64,000 nucleotides of DNA from UBA1206 sp045600105. GTDB taxonomy: Bacteria; Bacillota; Clostridia; Oscillospirales; CAG-382. The first letter of the stretch is position 1, and each line of letters starts with the position of its first letter. The notes beneath the pieces are model-generated. The model was given only the letters and a program-made list of their open reading frames with translations, was not told the origin of the DNA and ran no database searches. The stretch covers positions 1 to 64,000 of the forward strand of contig JAZRXG010000049.1 in the NCBI GenBank assembly GCA_045600105.1, in the 5' to 3' direction. The translations under genes and the position numbers were made by a program. Shown piece by piece: positions 17,247 to 26,433 of the stretch.

Positions 17247-19462
17247 TACTCTATATCCTCATCATAAATGAACGTGACTTCCATAATAGTGCCCACGGTG
17301 ACTTCCGTGCCCGGTTCTATCGACTGGGAAAGCACGAAGCAGTTGTCGTATTCTTTGTTATAAACGCCTTCGACGATAACGTTGAGGTTGTTGTCGGTGA
17401 TCCATTTGAAGACCTGTTCGGGGGACATCTTGTTGAGGTTTCTTATCTTGACCTGCTGTTTTTCCATGCCGGATTCGGTATAGAGGATGACGGTGCCTTT
17501 TTCGGATATCGTGGTGCCGACTCTGGGAAGCTGGTCGACGACCTTACTGCCGTTGCCCTTGATGACGCATTTGATGCCCTTGCTTTCGATGTCGTATTTC
17601 GCTCTGTCAACGTCGGCGGTGATGTAGTCGCTGACCTTGTATTCCTTGAGAGCACCGTCGTGGGACGGATATATTTCAAGATAAGGGAGAACTTCGGAAA
17701 GCACGTTTGCGACTACCGGAGCGGCGCACTGGCTGCCGTAGTATTTTCCGCCGGTAGGCTCGTCAACCACGATGAGTATGGCGATCTCGGGGTCTTCGGT
17801 GGGAGCGAACGAAACGCAGCTTGCGATGTAGTATTCTTCGTCGGGGAGCGCGTCTTTTCTGCCGAGCTTCTGGGACGTACCCGTTTTGGACGAAATATTA
17901 TAACCCGAAACGGACGCGTTTTTTGTCGAATTTTTGAGTGCGTCGAGAACCTGCTTCGCGGTGGAGGCGCTTATTACTGCGCGTTTCGACGAAAACTCTG
18001 TGCTTTCGGTGTAGTTGCCGTTGGGATCGACGAAGCCTTTGATAAGGTGAGGCGTCGTAAGATAACCGCCGTTGGCGATGCAGGAGACCGCCGCGATATG
18101 CTGCAGCATGGTGATGGACATAGACTGTCCGAACGCGCAGTTCGCGAGGTCGAGCTGATTCGCGAGGCTTTCGTAATATATGCTTCTCGCTTCGCCGAGT
18201 ACGTCGGAACCCGTCTTGTCGGTATAGCCGAAGGCGTCGAAATATTTCATGAACATATCTCCGCCGATGTCAAGACCCATCTGAACGAACGCGGGGTTGC
18301 ACGAATTGACGAGCGCCTGGGTGACCGTCTGATCGCCGTGCACGTTTCCGGTGTGGCAATGGATGGGAACGCCGAGAACGTTATAGACGCCGCTGCAGGT
18401 ATAATGCGAATCAAGCGTGAAAACGCCCTCTTCGATGCCTATGGCGGTGGTGATTATCTTGAAAGTGGAGCCCGGCTCGTAAAGCTCGGTCGCGACTTTG
18501 TTCTTCCACATTTCAAAGAGCAATTCGTTTTCGTAATTCTTCTTTTCTTCGTCGGTGCCCTCGAACGCTTCGTATTTTTCGAGATATTCGCCGGTGAGAT
18601 GACCGTAGGTGTTGAGGTCGAATTCATCGATGCTTGCCATCGCGAGTATTTCGCCGGTGTCGACCTGCAGCACGATGCCTCTCGCACCGAAGGTCGGTTT
18701 GTGTTCTTCGACCGCGTCCATGAGGTATTTGGTGAGTATCGACTGTATCGTTTTGTCGATGGTAAGCACGGCACTGTCGCCGTCCTTGGAGTCGATGTAG
18801 CTTTCGTACTGGAACGGGAGCTCGTTGCCCTGCCCGTCCTGACCCTGGATCGCTTTGCCGTTGATGCCGCTGAGGATGTCCTCGTAGGTCTTTTCGATGC
18901 CGTAAAGTCCCTTGTTTTCGCCGCCGACGAAGCCGATGATATGGCAGGCGAGGCTGTCGTAGGGATAATAGCGCTTGGTGGATTCTTCAAGGCATACCTG
19001 ACGGTAGAGGTCGTTCTTTTCGATAAATTCGCGAACCGCGTTTTCTTCGCTTTCTTCGACGTTTTTCTTGATTATCTGATATTTCGAGTATTTTCTGCCG
19101 GCTCTTTCAAGAACGTCGGCTTTGTCGGCGCCGAGTATTCTCGCGAGCCCCGACGCGATAAGCTCCGCCTGAGCGTCGTCAACGATGTCGTACGGAGAAA
19201 TAAAGACCGTCTGCACCGTGGAGCTCGTGGCGATTATTTTCATATTGCGGTCGTATATGTTTCCGCGTTTCGCGTATATGGTCAGTTCGGACGTATACTG
19301 ATCGAGTGCGGCGTTTCTGTTGCTTTCGGCATCGATGAGCTGTAGGTCGGCAAGGCGGTATACGAGCGCACAAAGACATAGCAAGAGAAGCGTCATAACA
19401 ACGCATCCTCTTGCTATTGTTGATTTTCCTGTTGTTTTGTTGAATGTATTATTCCTGTTCAA
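17246..19462 (-). CDS. Class B penicillin-binding protein with PASTA domains (FtsI/SpoVD type)
   Basis: 738 residues. Transpeptidase that cross-links septal or spore cortex peptidoglycan. One N-terminal membrane helix (about 20-40), a dimerisation domain, then the transpeptidase with catalytic Ser332 in STFK, SCN, and the KTGTS box near residue 530. Two PASTA repeats close the protein (about 610-730). The start is a TTG with GGGAGAG 6-7 nt before it; no ATG fits. In spore formers PASTA-bearing copies are often called SpoVD, but as the only PBP in the dcw cluster it may be the vegetative FtsI. Confidence 0.93.
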   Translation of the reverse strand: MNRNNTFNKTTGKSTIARGCVVMTLLLLCLCALVYRLADLQLIDAESNRNAALDQYTSELTIYAKRGNIYDRNMKIIATSSTVQTVFISPYDIVDDAQAELIASGLARILGADKADVLERAGRKYSKYQIIKKNVEESEENAVREFIEKNDLYRQVCLEESTKRYYPYDSLACHIIGFVGGENKGLYGIEKTYEDILSGINGKAIQGQDGQGNELPFQYESYIDSKDGDSAVLTIDKTIQSILTKYLMDAVEEHKPTFGARGIVLQVDTGEILAMASIDEFDLNTYGHLTGEYLEKYEAFEGTDEEKKNYENELLFEMWKNKVATELYEPGSTFKIITTAIGIEEGVFTLDSHYTCSGVYNVLGVPIHCHTGNVHGDQTVTQALVNSCNPAFVQMGLDIGGDMFMKYFDAFGYTDKTGSDVLGEARSIYYESLANQLDLANCAFGQSMSITMLQHIAAVSCIANGGYLTTPHLIKGFVDPNGNYTESTEFSSKRAVISASTAKQVLDALKNSTKNASVSGYNISSKTGTSQKLGRKDALPDEEYYIASCVSFAPTEDPEIAILIVVDEPTGGKYYGSQCAAPVVANVLSEVLPYLEIYPSHDGALKEYKVSDYITADVDRAKYDIESKGIKCVIKGNGSKVVDQLPRVGTTISEKGTVILYTESGMEKQQVKIRNLNKMSPEQVFKWITDNNLNVIVEGVYNKEYDNCFVLSQSIEPGTEVTVGTIMEVTFIYDEDIE

Positions 19463-19528
19463 TTCCGACTCTCCCGACGATCGCCTTTCTTCCCTGCATT
19501 ATACTGCGTCAAAGGCGATAATATGTTA

Positions 19529-20038
19529 TCAATCGATGAAATTCTTGAAAACTTCGCCGAAGCCGCTGAGGAGAATACCGATACCGGATCTGTCGGAATC
19601 GTATTTGTAAGTCGTTCCGCGGTCTTCGGGGAGCGCGGTGATATTTATGCGGGTGAGTCCGCCGGACTTGACCATGTCAAGCTCGTTCACGGCGTATTCT
19701 TCAAAGTCAACGAGGTCGTTCTTTTTGTCAAGTCTCTGTCCAAGCTTGACGGCGCTCTTCTGAAGCTCGGTGAGCTCGTCGCGGAGCTCGGCAATGTCAC
19801 TGTTGTAATTGTCGATCTCGGCATAGTTCATTACCACGAACACGAGAAGGAGCGTGATGGTAACGACGGCGAAAAGAGCCCCTATGGAAATAGGAGTTTT
19901 GGGCTTTCTTTTGCTGTTGACGACGGTGACGCGGGTGGAAAGCGCGTTATCTTTTTTGGCGACGGCAAGTGCTTTATTCTGAGCGTTTGTCTCTTTTTTC
20001 GACGCTGCATTTACGTTTTTTTCTGTTGTCTTTTTCAT
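19529..20038 (-). CDS. ftsL: FtsL-like septum formation protein
   Basis: 169 residues. A Lys/Asn/Thr-rich cytoplasmic part of about 55 residues, one membrane helix (about 56-76, IGALFAVVTITLLLVFVVM), then a coiled coil (about 80-120, repeated Leu/Glu/Lys heptads with IAELRDELTELQK). This topology and the location between rsmH and the PBP fit FtsL, which is poorly conserved in sequence. GAGGG stands 6 nt before the ATG. Confidence 0.82.
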   Translation of the reverse strand: MKKTTEKNVNAASKKETNAQNKALAVAKKDNALSTRVTVVNSKRKPKTPISIGALFAVVTITLLLVFVVMNYAEIDNYNSDIAELRDELTELQKSAVKLGQRLDKKNDLVDFEEYAVNELDMVKSGGLTRINITALPEDRGTTYKYDSDRSGIGILLSGFGEVFKNFID

Positions 20039-20073
20039 GTTCGTCCCTCTTTTCGATCATGTGCGGAAGTCTT

Positions 20074-21000
20074 TCAGAGTTTTTCCGCTATCCTTAGCTT
20101 AGCCGAATGTGAACGGCTGTTTTCTTCATTTTCCTTTTCAGAGCAGGTGACGGCCTTTCTGGTCAGCACCTTCACCACGGGTTTCTTTCCGCATACGCAG
20201 ACGGGAAAGTTCTTGGGGCATTCGCAGGGGTTTTCGAGCTTTGCGAGCGTTGTCTTCGCTATTCTGTCTTCAAGCGAGTGGAACGTGATTATCGCGAGTC
20301 TTCCGCCGGGATTCAGCATATCGGCGGCGGTCCTGAAGGCATCCTCGAGGCAGTCAAGTTCTCCGTTCACGTATATGCGGAGCGCCTGAAAGCATCTTTT
20401 GGCGGGGTTGCCTTCTTTTTTATAAAACGCGGGGCAGGCGGAAGCGATGAGTGACGCAAGCTCCGACGTCGTTTCTATTTGCTTGGTTTCGCGGTAAGCG
20501 ACTATTTTTGCCGCTATCTTTTTTGAATACTTCTCTTCGCCGTATCTGAAAAATATGTCGGCAAGGTCGTATTCCGACATCGAATTTACCACGTCTTCGG
20601 CGGTCTCGCCCTTGGTGGTATCGAATCTCATGTCGAGCTTCGCGTCGCGTATATACGAGAATCCGCGTTCGGCGGTATCGATCTGATATGAGGAAACGCC
20701 GAGGTCGAACAGAACTCCGTCGACTTTTTCGAATCCGTATTCCGCGGCTGCCGTCCTCATTTCCTTGAAGTTGCCGTGCCACAGAAGAAGCCGAGGGTCC
20801 TTGACCGTTTCCCTTGCGTTCGCGAGAGCGTCGTTATCGAGGTCAATGCCTATCACCCTGCCGTTTTCATTAAGCAGAGATAAGATCCTTTTGGTGTGAC
20901 CGCATCCGCCGAGGGTGCAGTCGATGTATACGCCGTCGGGTCTGACGTTGAGCCCTTCGAGCGTTTCGTCGGCCATGACCGAATAATGTCTGAATTCCAT
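20074..21000 (-). CDS. rsmH: 16S rRNA (cytosine(1402)-N4)-methyltransferase RsmH
   Basis: 308 residues. SAM-dependent enzyme that methylates N4 of C1402 in 16S rRNA. It shows MADETLEGL near the start, DCTLGGCGHTKRIL (SAM loop), FDLGVSSYQID and GGRLAIITFHSLEDRI. The C-terminal segment holds a Cys cluster (CECPKNFPVCVCGKK) common in Firmicute forms. It begins 1 nt after mraZ, the classical start of dcw clusters. Confidence 0.96.
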   Translation of the reverse strand: MEFRHYSVMADETLEGLNVRPDGVYIDCTLGGCGHTKRILSLLNENGRVIGIDLDNDALANARETVKDPRLLLWHGNFKEMRTAAAEYGFEKVDGVLFDLGVSSYQIDTAERGFSYIRDAKLDMRFDTTKGETAEDVVNSMSEYDLADIFFRYGEEKYSKKIAAKIVAYRETKQIETTSELASLIASACPAFYKKEGNPAKRCFQALRIYVNGELDCLEDAFRTAADMLNPGGRLAIITFHSLEDRIAKTTLAKLENPCECPKNFPVCVCGKKPVVKVLTRKAVTCSEKENEENSRSHSAKLRIAEKL

Positions 21001-21001
21001 A

Positions 21002-21421
21002 TCAGAATCCGCAGCTTATGAGGTCGTTCGTGACGTCCTCGGAGGTCATGAATTCCTGCTCGCTCTCCCAGACGGAGGCAGCCCATATCTCGATGTGGTT
21101 GTCGTTGCCGATTATGACGACGTCTTTTTCGAGAGAGGCGAACTGTTTGTAGGCGGGCGTGACGGTGATGCGTCCCTGAGCGTCGAGCACTCCGTCGACA
21201 GTTCCGGCGAAGAAGTAACGTCTCGCTCTTCTCTGGCTCGTTTCGGGAAGCGATTTGATCTTCTGCGCGAATTCTTCCCATTCGCCGAGCGGATAAATGT
21301 TGACGCATTTGTCGAAGCCTTTGCATATCTTGAACTCGTCGCCGAGCAATTCGCGAAGCTTGGCAGGTACGGAGACACGGCCCTTGCTGTCCATGCTGTA
21401 CCAATATTCGCCTGTAAACAT
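21002..21421 (-). CDS. mraZ: Transcriptional regulator MraZ
   Basis: 139 residues with two AbrB/SpoVT-like repeats, marked by DSKGRVSVP (about 10-18) and DAQGRITVTP (about 80-90). MraZ forms ring-shaped oligomers and binds repeated GTGGG boxes upstream of its own gene, repressing the dcw cluster in several bacteria. GGGGAG lies 6 nt before the ATG. Two boxes with the right spacing lie at the promoter here. Confidence 0.95.
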   Translation of the reverse strand: MFTGEYWYSMDSKGRVSVPAKLRELLGDEFKICKGFDKCVNIYPLGEWEEFAQKIKSLPETSQRRARRYFFAGTVDGVLDAQGRITVTPAYKQFASLEKDVVIIGNDNHIEIWAASVWESEQEFMTSEDVTNDLISCGF

Positions 21422-21552
21422 TGCCGTCTCCCCTTTCCTTAAAAATTATCGCAAGATCGCGTTTCGCTGTTTGGTTTTCTTTGCCCGACCTTGGTCTTGA
21501 TTGTCGATTTTTGGGCGGCTGCCCGATTTTGTGGGAAAATTTGGAGTATTTT

Positions 21553-21567
21553 GCCACAATTCCCCAC
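21553..21567 (-). promoter_or_regulatory. Putative MraZ boxes
   Basis: On the minus strand GTGGG (21563-21567) and GTGGC (21553-21557) are exactly 10 bp apart, directly downstream of the -10 box. This matches the repeat type and helical spacing known for MraZ operators and suggests autorepression. Confidence 0.6.
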
Positions 21568-21577
21568 CGATAGGTCT

Positions 21578-21606
21578 ATTATAATATAAGATTTCTCAAA
21601 ATGCAA
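21578..21606 (-). promoter_or_regulatory. Sigma-A promoter of the dcw cluster
   Basis: Minus strand TTGCAT (21601-21606), 17 nt, TATAAT (21578-21583). The leader to the mraZ ATG is about 150 nt, with nothing recognisable in it apart from the MraZ boxes. Confidence 0.78.
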
Positions 21607-21652
21607 TACCTTTTTAAGAATTTTTTCAAATAATTATGTATACTCAGTAAAC

Positions 21653-21690
21653 AAAAAAAGCCCCGTGTTCCCGTTATGGGAGCGCGGAGC
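21653..21690 (-). terminator. Terminator of the M23/G5 gene
   Basis: On the minus strand a 13-bp stem with some G-T pairs (21660-21672 against 21678-21690) is followed by seven T. Confidence 0.75.
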
Positions 21691-21713
21691 GTTTTGCCAT
21701 ATCTTTTCAGTTT

Positions 21714-22823
21714 TTATTTATCGTCGAGAGGATATTCGTCGTAGCCGATGAGGTAGTCGGCAGGGTCAACGCAGTCGGTGTATTCCCCGTCGCTGCCCGG
21801 TACGCGTATCTCAAAATGAATGTGCGCGCCATAGCTGTTGCCGGAGTTTCCGATGCGGCCTATGACGTCGCCCTGTTTCACGTAGTCGCCTACCTTGACG
21901 AGTATCTTGCTCTGATGTCCGTAGTAAGTACGCAGACCGTTTGAATGTTCGATGACGACGTAATAGCCGTAGCTGCTGCCGTAGCCCGCAAACACGACCT
22001 TGCCGCTGCCCGCGGCGTGGATGTCGTCGCCGAAGCAGTCCGCGCGTTCTATCTTTCCGGTGCTGTTGTACTTCTGACGGTTGATCCCCGCGATATCGAT
22101 GCCGCGGTGATTGGTGTATCCCATCAGATACCGTCCGCCGAACTGCGAAGTGATGCGTCCGTCGTACGGGAAGATGAATATCTGAGTTGACTTTTTATAC
22201 TTCGTACCCTGCTCGATGACCTTGTCGACGGGGTAGGAAATGACTTTTTCGCCCGTTTTTTCGGTTTCGATCAGCTCGCCGTCGCGGTAAACGACGCGGT
22301 ATATCTCTTCGTTGACGCCGTCACTTCCGTTGGACCTGACTTTTTCGTATCCGATATATTCGTTTGCGTTATCGACATATTTCGTGGAGAACGGCACGCT
22401 GACGCGCTTGACGCTCGTTGAATACACGTTGATCGAAAGCCGCGGCAAAGCGTTTTTTTCGCTCACAAGGAGCTCGTCCTCGGTCATCGTGACGTCATAA
22501 ATGTCGTAAGTGCTGATTATATCGTAGCCGTCGTATTCGTCGTATTCGGCGCTGACCTGTCTGTAAGCGGCGTTCTCGACCGCCACCACCGCGTCATCAG
22601 CCGTGGGATAATAGCCGATGAATCCGCCGTCTACCGAAAGCGAAACGCAGTCGCGCCAAACGATCTCGGGCTCTTTGACTATCATTGCCGAATAATCGTT
22701 TTCGGGTACTTTCCCCGTGTTCTTCGGGGCATTTGAAGGAAGCATTGACGATACGGCAAAAGACGCCGCGAGAATACCGACGCACAATAACGTGCTGCCG
22801 CCCCTGCCGATCGACATCGCCAT
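21714..22823 (-). CDS. M23 metallopeptidase with a G5 domain, membrane-anchored
   Basis: 369 residues. One N-terminal hydrophobic segment (about 8-28) exports and anchors it. The middle (about 130-215) looks like a G5 domain, often cell-wall associated. The C-terminal M23 (LytM) domain has the zinc ligands in HRGIDI and HIHFEIR, plus GHQSKILVKVGDYVKQGDVIG. It should therefore be a peptidoglycan endopeptidase outside the membrane, similar in layout to SpoIIQ-like or wall-turnover enzymes. The start is ambiguous: ATG 22823 lies 3 nt from the GGGGG run, and ATG 22817 lies 9 nt from it and fits better. It is not part of the dcw transcript. Confidence 0.88.
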   Translation of the reverse strand: MAMSIGRGGSTLLCVGILAASFAVSSMLPSNAPKNTGKVPENDYSAMIVKEPEIVWRDCVSLSVDGGFIGYYPTADDAVVAVENAAYRQVSAEYDEYDGYDIISTYDIYDVTMTEDELLVSEKNALPRLSINVYSTSVKRVSVPFSTKYVDNANEYIGYEKVRSNGSDGVNEEIYRVVYRDGELIETEKTGEKVISYPVDKVIEQGTKYKKSTQIFIFPYDGRITSQFGGRYLMGYTNHRGIDIAGINRQKYNSTGKIERADCFGDDIHAAGSGKVVFAGYGSSYGYYVVIEHSNGLRTYYGHQSKILVKVGDYVKQGDVIGRIGNSGNSYGAHIHFEIRVPGSDGEYTDCVDPADYLIGYDEYPLDDK

Positions 22824-22853
22824 ATACCCCCTTATACTTTTCAGATGACATAT

Positions 22854-22865
22854 TATGTTAACATA
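22854..22865. promoter_or_regulatory. Perfect 12-bp palindrome upstream of the M23/G5 gene
   Basis: TATGTTAACATA, fully self-complementary, 31 nt before the M23/G5 start. It could be an operator; the regulator is unknown. Confidence 0.35.
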
Positions 22866-22940
22866 AAATCAAACGGATTTCAAGTACTTTTGAAAAATTT
22901 TATCATTTTCGGCTTTTTTGAGTTTTTTTTGCCTAAACGG

Positions 22941-22969
22941 TTGAATTTTTGAAAGCAATGATTTATAAT
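22941..22969 (+). promoter_or_regulatory. Sigma-A promoter of ilvE
   Basis: TTGAAT (22941-22946), 17 nt, TATAAT (22964-22969). The leader before the ATG is about 40 nt, too short for a T-box. Confidence 0.78.
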
Positions 22970-23017
22970 AAGTTAAATATTTTTATTGCACCATCAACAA
23001 ATTCGGAGGTATTATCA

Positions 23018-24085
23018 ATGGAAATCAAAATCACCAGAACCACCGCTCCCAAAGCAAAGCCCACCGACACTTCCAAGCTCGGTTTCGGCAAAATTTTCAC
23101 CGACCATATGTTCGTATGCGACTATTCCGAAGACAAAGGCTGGCACGACGCGAGGATCGAGCCGTTCCACGATATAGCCCTTTCTCCTGCCTGCATGGTT
23201 TTCCACTATGCTCAGGAAATGTTCGAAGGACTCAAAGCTTACCGCGCTGCCGACGGCAGGGTTCTGCTTTTCCGCCCCGACAAGAACATCGAAAGAATGA
23301 ACAACACCAACGAACGTATGTGCATCCCTTATGTTGATCCCGATTTCGCTCTCGAAGCGATCAAGACCATCGTTAAGGTCGATGAGGACTGGATCCCCTC
23401 CGCTCCCAACACTTCCCTTTACATCCGTCCGTTCATCATCGCCACCGACCCGTTCCTCGGCGTTCATCCCTCTCACACCTACAAATTCATCATCATCCTT
23501 TCTCCGTCGGGATCCTACTACGCCGCGGGCCTCAATCCCGTCAAGATCGCCGTTGAAGACGAATACGTCAGAGCGGTCAGAGGCGGCACCGGCTTTGCGA
23601 AAGTCGGCGGAAACTACGCCGCTTCCCTCATCGGTCAAAAGAAAGCCGAAGAAAGCGGATACGCTCAGGTCCTCTGGCTTGACGGTATCTACCACAAATA
23701 CATCGACGAAGTCGGCGCGATGAACGTCTTCTTCAAGATCAACGGCGAGATCGTTACCCCGAGCCTTGAAGGCAACATCCTTCCCGGCGTTACCAGACGT
23801 TCCGCCATCGAGCTCCTCAGAGCCGAAGGCTACACCGTTACCGAACGCCGCGTTTCCATCGACGAAGTTTGGGAAGCTTCCCAGAACGGCACTCTTGAAG
23901 AAATGTTCGGCACCGGCACCGCAGCCGTCGTTTCTCCCGTAGGCGAGCTCTATTGGGGCGACAGGAAGATGACCATCAACAATTTCGAGATCGGCGAGGT
24001 TTCCGGCAAGCTCTACAACGATCTTACTTCCATTCAGTGGGGCAAAGTCGAAGACAAATTCGGCTGGACTGTGGAGATCAAATAA
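23018..24085 (+). CDS. ilvE: Branched-chain amino acid aminotransferase
   Basis: 355 residues, fold-type IV PLP enzyme that exchanges the amino group between glutamate and Val, Leu or Ile. The PLP lysine is in GFAKVGGNYAAS; EVGAMNVFF and the C-terminal FGTGTAAVVSPVGEL are typical of the bacterial BCAT form with about 350 residues. The ATG at 23018 has GGAGG 8 nt before it; an in-frame ATG further up has no such site and lies inside the promoter. It is the first gene of a two-gene rightward unit. Confidence 0.95.
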   Translation: MEIKITRTTAPKAKPTDTSKLGFGKIFTDHMFVCDYSEDKGWHDARIEPFHDIALSPACMVFHYAQEMFEGLKAYRAADGRVLLFRPDKNIERMNNTNERMCIPYVDPDFALEAIKTIVKVDEDWIPSAPNTSLYIRPFIIATDPFLGVHPSHTYKFIIILSPSGSYYAAGLNPVKIAVEDEYVRAVRGGTGFAKVGGNYAASLIGQKKAEESGYAQVLWLDGIYHKYIDEVGAMNVFFKINGEIVTPSLEGNILPGVTRRSAIELLRAEGYTVTERRVSIDEVWEASQNGTLEEMFGTGTAAVVSPVGELYWGDRKMTINNFEIGEVSGKLYNDLTSIQWGKVEDKFGWTVEIK

Positions 24086-24100
24086 AAGCGGAGACTCAGA

Positions 24101-25249
24101 ATGGATCGTACGGAAAACACAAAGCGCGGCTTTTTCACAAGGCTGCGTGACCGCGGCGTTTTCAAGCCGTTTTATGTGACCTTATACGTCCTTTTCGGGC
24201 TCAGTCTCCTGGTTTACATAATCTCGCGTTTCTCTTCCCCGTTCGCGGAATTCTGGGCACGTTATCCCGGAAACGGCATAAGATATATTCTGTCGCTTCT
24301 CACGACGTGGATTCCGTTTTCGCTCGCGGAATGTCTCATCGTTCTTATCCCGCTGTTTTTGTTCGCGGTCATCGCTTATACGGTCAGAGCGTGCAGGCGC
24401 AAAAGCGCCGAAAGCGCGAACCGCGTCGTGATGACGCTGCTGTCGCTCATCCTCTTTATTCTCACGACGTTCTTTTCGGCGTTCGCGCCTTCGTATTTCC
24501 GCTATCCGCTTACGCAGAACATCGGGCTCACAGACGCGCCCGTATCGGGTGAAGCGCTGTACGAGACGGCTGTCTGGCTTTCTTTGCAGCTCGACGGCGT
24601 TCTCCCGGACGTTTCGTTTGCCGAAAGCGGCGAATCGCATCTGCCGATGACCTACGACGGACTTTGTGACGAGATCAACGACGCCTACGCAAGCCTCGCG
24701 CGTGATTACGACGTGATCCCCTCGTACCGTTCACGACCGAAACCCGTCGCGCTTTCGGAATACATGACCTACACTCACATTTCCGGTGTCTACACGTTTT
24801 TCACCGGCGAAGCGAACGTCAACATCAACTACCCCGATTTTATTCTTCCCTACACGATGGCTCACGAGATGGCGCATCAGCGCGGTATCGCAAAAGAGGA
24901 CGAAGCCAACTTCGTTGCTTTTCTCGTCTGCATACACAGCGATGAGCCATATATCGTTTACAGCGGCTATCTCAACGTGCTGCGTGAAGTCATGTCGGCA
25001 CTGAACAAGTCCGACAAGGATTTGTACAAGCAGTTCGTCCGCGAGTATTACCCCGGCGTCATCGCGAACGAGATGTCGGCATATTCGCGTTTCTTTGACA
25101 AGTACCGCGAATCGACCGCGGCAAAGGTCGTTTCCGCCACCAACAACGCTTACCTCACGTCGCAGAACGTGAAGGCGGGCGAAAAGAGTTACGGACTTGT
25201 GACCGACCTCACCGTGGCATACTATTACACAAACGTCAAAGACAAATAA
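24101..25249 (+). CDS. DUF3810 membrane protein with a HExxH zinc-protease motif
   Basis: 382 residues. A positively charged N-terminus is followed by three membrane segments (about 25-48, 65-95, 108-128), then a large outer domain. That domain carries AHEMAHQRGIAKEDEANF near residue 253, a gluzincin-type HExxH with a downstream Glu. The family is DUF3810, whose substrate is unknown. GGAG lies 7 nt before the ATG and the gene begins 15 nt after ilvE, so the two are cotranscribed, though no functional link is evident. Confidence 0.82.
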   Translation: MDRTENTKRGFFTRLRDRGVFKPFYVTLYVLFGLSLLVYIISRFSSPFAEFWARYPGNGIRYILSLLTTWIPFSLAECLIVLIPLFLFAVIAYTVRACRRKSAESANRVVMTLLSLILFILTTFFSAFAPSYFRYPLTQNIGLTDAPVSGEALYETAVWLSLQLDGVLPDVSFAESGESHLPMTYDGLCDEINDAYASLARDYDVIPSYRSRPKPVALSEYMTYTHISGVYTFFTGEANVNINYPDFILPYTMAHEMAHQRGIAKEDEANFVAFLVCIHSDEPYIVYSGYLNVLREVMSALNKSDKDLYKQFVREYYPGVIANEMSAYSRFFDKYRESTAAKVVSATNNAYLTSQNVKAGEKSYGLVTDLTVAYYYTNVKDK

Positions 25250-25269
25250 TGTCAAAGGCAAAAAATCCA

Positions 25270-25297
25270 GAAGCCTTCGCTTTAACGCGAAGGCTTC
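25270..25297 (+). terminator. Terminator of the ilvE-DUF3810 unit
   Basis: Perfect 11-bp stem GAAGCCTTCGC with a 6-nt loop, followed by ATTATTT. Confidence 0.75.
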
Positions 25298-25336
25298 ATT
25301 ATTTAGATCATACCATCCGTAGTCATCAAAGGCATT

Positions 25337-25366
25337 AAAAAGGCACTCCAAGCGGAGTGCCTTTTT
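25337..25366. terminator. Bidirectional terminator, end of the ABC locus
   Basis: AAAAAGGCACTCC pairs perfectly with GGAGTGCCTTTTT over a 4-nt loop. On the minus strand it ends the transcript of the ABC transporter locus, 21 nt past the last stop. Confidence 0.9.
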
Positions 25367-25386
25367 TGATGAATTGTCGCTTTGTA

Positions 25387-26421
25387 TCAGCCGGTGATAC
25401 CGCTGCGTTCGACGCCTTCGATGAGGGTTCTCTGAGCGAAGAGGTAAACGATAACGAGCGGGAGAAGGATCAGCAAGCCGCAGGTATTGCGGATAGCCGT
25501 TTCGTACAAGGTCTTTGCAGCGTATTCGGTATCGAGCGATTTCGGGATCGCAACGATATTCGGCAGAAGCTTGATCTTGTTGGTATCCTTGAAGAAGAGG
25601 CTGGTGTAGAAGGTATCGGTCCACTGCCACGAGAACGCGAACATGAAGATCGTTACCATCATAGGAACGGACATCGGAATGATTATTCTGACGAAGGTCT
25701 TGAAAACGCCTGCGCCGTCAACGTATGCGGCTTCTTCGAGTTCATCGGGAACGCCCTTGTAGTACTGACGCATAATGAAGATGAACAGACCGTTCTTGAA
25801 TGCAAGACCGCAGAACGAAAGGATTCCGAGAGGCCAGTAGGTGTCAAGCAGGTTGGCGATCGCCGGAGTTGCCTCCGTGGACCCGAACAGCTTGGCAATG
25901 CCGCCGTAAATTCCCCAGATATCGAAATATCTGAATTTCATGAAGAGAGACATCTGAATCGACTGATGAGGGATTATCATGGTGATGATAACGAAGATAA
26001 AGATGGTCTTCTTGAACTTGAAATTGAATTTGGCGAAGCCGTAACCGACTACGGACGCAATGAGCATCTGAACAACACCGCAGAGCACGGAAAGCGTGGT
26101 GGTGTTGAAAAGCGCCTGCCAATAGTGGTTGTCGTTGATGATCGCCTTGTAGGTATCGAGCGTAGGATAACGCGGGATAAGGTGGACGGATACGTCAACG
26201 AAGTCATCACGGCTCATGAACGAACCGGAGATCTTGGAAATGTACGGGAAGATGATGACGTAGGAAATACCTATGAGAAGTACCAGACGGAAGATGGTCC
26301 AAAGAACCTTTCCGAGGAAGTAGGTCGTAAGGTATTTATAACGCATCTTGACCCAAAACGGGGTCTTTTCGTCAAAGACGAGCATAGAGGGATCGCTTTT
26401 TTTGCTGTATGTTTTATCCAT
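25387..26421 (-). CDS. Carbohydrate ABC transporter permease, MalG-type, second pair
   Basis: 344 residues, six membrane helices after a charged N-terminus of about 55 residues. The ATPase-docking EAA loop reads ELEEAAYVDGAGVFKTFVRI followed by IIPMS. MalG-type permeases form the import channel with a MalF-type partner, here the gene just upstream. AAGGAGGG lies 6 nt before the ATG. Last gene of the locus. Its sequence differs clearly from the other MalG-type permease at 32708-33598, so the two pairs are not recent copies. Confidence 0.92.
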   Translation of the reverse strand: MDKTYSKKSDPSMLVFDEKTPFWVKMRYKYLTTYFLGKVLWTIFRLVLLIGISYVIIFPYISKISGSFMSRDDFVDVSVHLIPRYPTLDTYKAIINDNHYWQALFNTTTLSVLCGVVQMLIASVVGYGFAKFNFKFKKTIFIFVIITMIIPHQSIQMSLFMKFRYFDIWGIYGGIAKLFGSTEATPAIANLLDTYWPLGILSFCGLAFKNGLFIFIMRQYYKGVPDELEEAAYVDGAGVFKTFVRIIIPMSVPMMVTIFMFAFSWQWTDTFYTSLFFKDTNKIKLLPNIVAIPKSLDTEYAAKTLYETAIRNTCGLLILLPLVIVYLFAQRTLIEGVERSGITG

Positions 26422-26433
26422 TGTATTCCCTCC

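Noticed and set aside
22970..23017. T-box or other amino-acid riboswitch before ilvE
   Set aside because: The leader is only about 40 nt, with no specifier loop or antiterminator.
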